64,000 nucleotides of DNA from Emydura subglobosa (taxonomy: Eukaryota > Chordata > Testudines > Chelidae). Shown piece after piece: positions 58,962 to 64,000 of the stretch; positions within the stretch are counted from its first letter, which is position 1; each line of letters opens with the position of its first letter. The translations under genes were made by a program, and so were the position numbers. The notes under the pieces were generated by a model, which was not told the DNA's origin, made no database searches, and saw only the letters and a program-made list of their open reading frames with translations. The DNA lies in assembly GCA_007922225.1 (NCBI GenBank), contig ML679966.1, positions 40,329,943-40,393,942 on the forward strand, written 5' to 3'.

Positions 58962-61900
58962 TTACATACTCAACTCTTGAAAATGAAATCAAGTTGGGAA
59001 GAATAATTTCCCCTATTACATTTTGTAATCCACGATTCCCTATTCATCCTGGGTTGTTTTAAAATGGCAGATGATGATTTAGTCATTAGATTTTGTTAAA
59101 GCAGTTGGCTGTATTTTAATTTGGCAAGGTTAGAACCGGTTTTATATCTGATACTTTTTAATATTGTTTTAGTCTAGCAGCAGATAACACTGCAACTAGT
59201 TTTTTATTCCTGCCTCCTTTATTTCAAGAATAAAGATGCATGCTGCTTCACTACAGGAAGTTGGCATTCACTTGTGCTACTTATTTATAAGTGCACAGTA
59301 CATAGTAGTAGCTTTAGTATTACATGACTATCAGAAACAAGCCCTAAATATAAAAACTTAGTATAGCACTATGGAATGACCGCCACAGAAACAAAGACTT
59401 CTCATCAGTGATGCACATTCTAGGAGAGTTGATGGAACAAAAAGTCTGATTCTAATTCTATCATAGTCAATGGTACAACTGTTTAATTCACCAGGAGACC
59501 TTAAACCATATGAAGGCTTGCTTCCCCACCTACTTAGAGTTGAAATTATCCCATCTAGCAAAAAAGAATGTTATGTTCAGGGGATACTTTTTTTCTTTAA
59601 AAGAAAGATATTCTGCATCAGAAGTTCGGGGCCTGCCCACTTGACAAGTCTCAGATGAAATAGTAAGCTTTTTTGTTACAACATGTGTCTTATTGGTGTT
59701 ACTGATCAAAAGAACTTATCTCAGTTCATTGAATTAATTGCTCTTGGTCAAGTAGTTGGGTAGCATCTATATAAGCAAGGTCTGAGTTTCTGAGTGGCCC
59801 TCACCTTGCTCAGTCAGCTGAAGGGGGGCACTTTGTTTGCATAGGCTGTGTATCTGCATAAGTCCACCTAGGTGCTGAGCAGCATGGTGGGAAATGGTCA
59901 GTTTTGGCTGTTATTGGGTTATAAATCACTGGAGTATTAACTGCAGGGGTAATGAAATGTCTCTCTATGATCAAAACATACTAAACTCAGTTCTGCTGTC
60001 ATGTTTATTTAAAAGATTCACTCATTTGAGCAGAACTCAGCAAAGGAGGTATTTGGATGCCAGAGACTGTAAAATAAGAGAGGCAAGTAATAGTAAGGGA
60101 AAGGGAGTTTAAGCACTGTTGAAGGTCAAACTATATGACAAGGGAAATTTTTGGTGTATGTTATTCCTCTCAAGTTGCACTGAAAACCCTGTTGACATTA
60201 TGTACCACTGACATTATACACATTTGGACAGATTAAAAAAGTACCCTAATGTCAAGTTATTAATTTAGCTCTCCTCAAAATGACATCAATGGGAAGCTCA
60301 CAAATAGCAGAATGCTTTGAGACCCTTAATAAGCAACCTGTCTTAAATTTATCATAAAAAATTCATAGCCCTGGAATATAAACAATGCATTGCTTCTGCT
60401 GACACAGTATGGTCCCCCAAAAGGAATTAATTGCATCATATTTCCCCCATATCTTCCCTTAAATAAGCAGCTCCTAATCAAGTATTCACAATTCATGAAT
60501 TTGTCATAAGCTATCTTAGCTTTGTCTATAAGAAGTGGTTTAATAAAAAAAATTATAGAAAAAAGGTACTGATAATGGATACTGAAGCTTTTTCTATGTT
60601 TGGGCTTTTCATATAGTTGGTCACCAACTATTTTCTATTGTAGAAGAAATAGATGATTTAACTCAGTGATACTCAGATCTCAGTGGTTCAGGAGCCAAAT
60701 TAGCAATCAACATTACCCAAAAGCACCACAGTAGTGTGAATTCATTGTTTCATGTACTATAATACTAGATTTTCATATTTAAACAGTATGAAGTTAATAT
60801 TTAGCTTTTATATTTATATATATTTCATTCTCACAACAAAATTACTGACCAGTATTATTTTATCAACTAAAATTGGTTAACATAGTAAAAAAGCATCCTG
60901 ATTGGTTAATTAACTCAGTATGTTAGTATGTGCTGTAAAGAGTCACAGGAGACATATTAAAGAGCCACTTGTGACTCATTGATTTAACTTATTTACCATC
61001 CTGGGACTCCAGATGGACTATTGTGATTAGTTCAGATTTAACTTTTCTAGTTTAATTTCCACCAAACATGGATGTATCAAAACTACTACAGTATTTTGCT
61101 AAAACAAAAGAGTTTACAGAAGCTTGTATGTCCAAGTGCACCCCAGCCTTAAAACTGTATATTGTAATTCTTAACAAAGTACACCCTTTTATAAGTCTGA
61201 ATCACATCCAATTTTATATATAAGTGGTAACTCAGGGATGCATGCAGTAAAAATTAACCTGGATTAATAAAACTCCAAGACCTGCAGATACAGTTACTAC
61301 AGAGAGGACTTTCAACTTATGGAGTGTGCTGTCCGTATCCCAGCACTCCAAATGACTACTGTCTTTGTAACTATCCATACACATGCCTATTAAGGGCCAC
61401 TTCAATTTCTGACTGCCTCACCCACTATACACACACCTAGTCCTACTCTTCAAGTCACCTTCCCCACTCCTCCTTTTTCCCTTCGAAAGTTTAGCGCCCG
61501 TCCCCTCCAGCTAAGAACAAATCTTAAGGAAGAGTGTTTTAATGTCTTTCCTGTTAAGATGATGGGAGGGTCAGAAAAGGAGGCAGCTGTGTTTGTTGGG
61601 GGCATGAGACATTCTAAGGGCAGCAGTCAGAGTGCAGATATTTACAGGATGACTGGGTTAATTTACAGACTGTATGCAAATCTGAACCTAAGTGCAGAGA
61701 AATGCATAATTAAGATGTAATCAATTATGGGTCAATAACTGTACAGCAGCCCTGCACATTGGTTGATTGAATCAGTTCTGTATGAAATTAACCCCATCAA
61801 AATCAAGTACTATCCATTTAATATCTAGATGTTTTGCCCTGAAGTATATACAATATAAAAAGTTACAATTCAGAATGTGCAAACTCCTTTAAAATACTAC

Positions 61901-64000
61901 GAGTTCATAATCCCATACTGCCTCCTATCCTCCCAAATCCTTCAAATAGCTCTCCCCCCAAAAAAGAGATTGTTTGCAAAGTACGAGAGACTGAGATGTG
62001 CATTGGCAGACCAAGAGAAGCAGCAGTTAAGTTCACAAAGTGTCCTGCCATCACCTTTCTTCCTTCCTTCTAAAGCTATGTGAATGTAAACTCAAACATC
62101 TCTACTGATTGCAACTGCTAAAAAGTCACAACTAGCAGAGCATACAATTCAGCTAAATCAATCCAGTTTAGAGTTTAAAACCAACAGTTAATTCCACCCA
62201 TCGATAGCTAATGCAGACAGGACATTGGTGTCACGGACTCTGTACATGAAACATGGGGCATCTTCACCCCACATCTTCCACTTTCTTTGGTCTCAAGACC
62301 AGCGCACACGTAGAACACATTACAGTTGAATCTTGAGATAGAGATATGACTAACTGTAACAAGGCCCACACCTGGAGAAGAGGCTGTACTTGCCTCACCA
62401 GGTACGTATGGAAGAACTGCTCTTGGCCACAACTGTACCATTAGGAAACTAATGGATGTATTGCCCTCAATCAGGGGTGCAGGTGTCTTTGGAAATCTTC
62501 AGGTTGCTTCCCCCAACCTATACGTGACACTTCAACCTTGAAGATCATAAGTCAGATAACTTCCTGTCAGCTCCCCACACTTACTGAGACATTGACTAAT
62601 TGATTATACTGCTCCGGCCAATGCAGGTAAGATATGAACAGAGCTGGTGTCAGCATACTGAAGACATTACCAGCTTGTGTCCAGTCACTGACCATCCCTG
62701 ACATATAAGCAGAGCAGGAGACAACACAAAATAGAAACTTGCAATACCATGAGAGCAAACACTAAAATACTTGAAACCTCACAAAAGAAAGCAGAGCCAT
62801 TCAAAAGATTACCTTCTTCAACTAGGCAGCAAATGTGCCAGCCAGTGATACTGAAAGCAGCTAGCAAATCCAAAAGGTTCAATATGGATTTTGTTTAATG
62901 TTCAGTGATCCCCTGAGTTATTTAACAGCCTCCTGACAACAGCTTCAAGTAGTTGCCCTCTTCCTTGTTCTTTCTACGGCCTTTGTTAGCCCAGTAGTTG
63001 TATCTGAAAGGCCTCATCCCACCTTTCTTGTTAGTGAAATCACTATTAAGGGATGGATCAAGCATGGCAGGAAGATCTGGCTCTTGGGAAAAAACAGTCC
63101 TAGGTAAAACAAAGGGCTATACCCTCATGATTAACAAAATCCAGTATTGGAAGCCAAGCTGAGCCAGGTTATTCTGTTGTCAGGAGTCTCAGCTACTAGT
63201 CTCAAGACATACATCAAATTGTCCTCAAAGCATCTCACCCCATCCCATCTGAAATGTAGTGGTTTTGACAGTAGCCACTACACCACTGTAAATACATTAT
63301 TGCTTTTTTTGTTCTGTAACAGAATATACAGTAGACCTCATTAATTACATGGGAAGCCTTTAACAGGCTCACCCATTCATAATTATACAATTCAGGAAGT
63401 AATACCTTAATCTTCTAGGTTTTACACTTTGGTTGCTTTATATTACAGCCTTTATAAATGCTATTGTATTGTTTATGAAGTCCATACAATTTCCTTGTAA
63501 AATCATTTATCTAGCCATGTTGAACTACAATTGTACATGTTGACACAGACTTCCAGGTCTAAAGGGACATTATACAACTAGTGTTTTTAGAATAAGCTAT
63601 TTGAGTCTGTATGAAAGGACAGTGCAACTGCAATATGTCGATAAGTTGGCACCATAGTCCAAAGATTGAAGTAACCGGAAAACGAGCTAAAGTTTACAAA
63701 AAACACCAAGTCAATTAACTCTCAGAACTAGAAAAACTAACTTAGACTAGGATGGCGAGGACGGAGACATCGGAGTATCAGTGTAGTCAAATTCCTTAAT
63801 GAAAGTAGTCAATGCTACAATGACATAAGCTTTGGTTTCCTGAGCAATGGCTAAAAAGCCATCATAGCTGAAATAAAGATGATCACTCAACATCAATGAT
63901 TATCTCTCTAGCTAGAAGAGAAATTAGAGTAACTATTACAAAAGGTTAACTCTACTCATTCCAGGGCAAGGAGAACAAAATAGTGAAAATGTGCCAAAGC
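58962..64000. other. Non-coding or unassigned; coding-like fragments near 62.6-63.9 kb
   Basis: Up to about 62.5 kb nothing was recognised. Between 62567 and 63867 several minus-strand segments look somewhat like exons (see findings), but none could be matched to a protein family, so none is called as a gene. Open frames of this length are frequent by chance in this window. Confidence 0.4.

Overview
The window looks like vertebrate nuclear DNA, most likely from a turtle or a close reptile relative. It is AT-rich and gene-sparse, with short exons in long introns. It carries CR1 LINE 3' ends, decayed DNA transposons and MITEs with 'GTCTACACT' or 'GGTGACCAGAT' termini, and a MIR-like SINE. The species call is inferred from the repeat flavour; no diagnostic locus was compared.

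One gene is recognised with confidence: MTUS1 (microtubule-associated scaffold protein 1, ATIP), on the minus strand and incomplete at its 3' end. A 2.1-kb first coding exon (24852-26987) is followed at decreasing coordinates by coding exons at 22376-22571, 8605-8772, 5622-5756, 3966-4070 and 2454-2504. Splice sites and reading phases join into one frame of 2,791 nt (930 codons plus one base). The C-terminal coiled-coil exons are not in the window and should lie to the left. The exon at 3966-4070 has no counterpart in the human protein as I remember it and may be a lineage-specific or alternative cassette exon. A 5'-UTR acceptor is visible at 27191, but the upstream exon and promoter were not found.

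Regions: 1-27191 is MTUS1 exons and introns, with a zinc-knuckle LINE fragment (11268-12015), a minus-strand CR1 (21206-21912) and smaller repeats. From 27192 to 42422 is MTUS1 upstream intron or flank: small MITEs, a MIR, a CR1 (33366-34330) and a GC-rich block (34465-34795). From 42783 to 46769 is a nearly full-length but inactivated PIF/Harbinger transposon with 3-bp TCA target duplications. It carries two convergent broken genes, a Myb/SANT-like protein on + and a DDE transposase on -. A 171-bp inverted copy of part of its 5' region lies just outside its left end. From 46773 to 64000 is non-coding sequence with a 360-bp fold-back element (49058-49417), a CR1 3' end (52846-53099), a MITE (54514-54712) and a 672-bp hAT-like element with 8-bp target duplications (58290-58961).

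I found no CRISPR, operon, rRNA or tRNA gene and nothing that amounts to a new biological system. The most useful leads are the extra MTUS1 exon, the inverted fragment beside the Harbinger element, the fold-back element, and unassigned coding-like segments near 62.6-63.9 kb.
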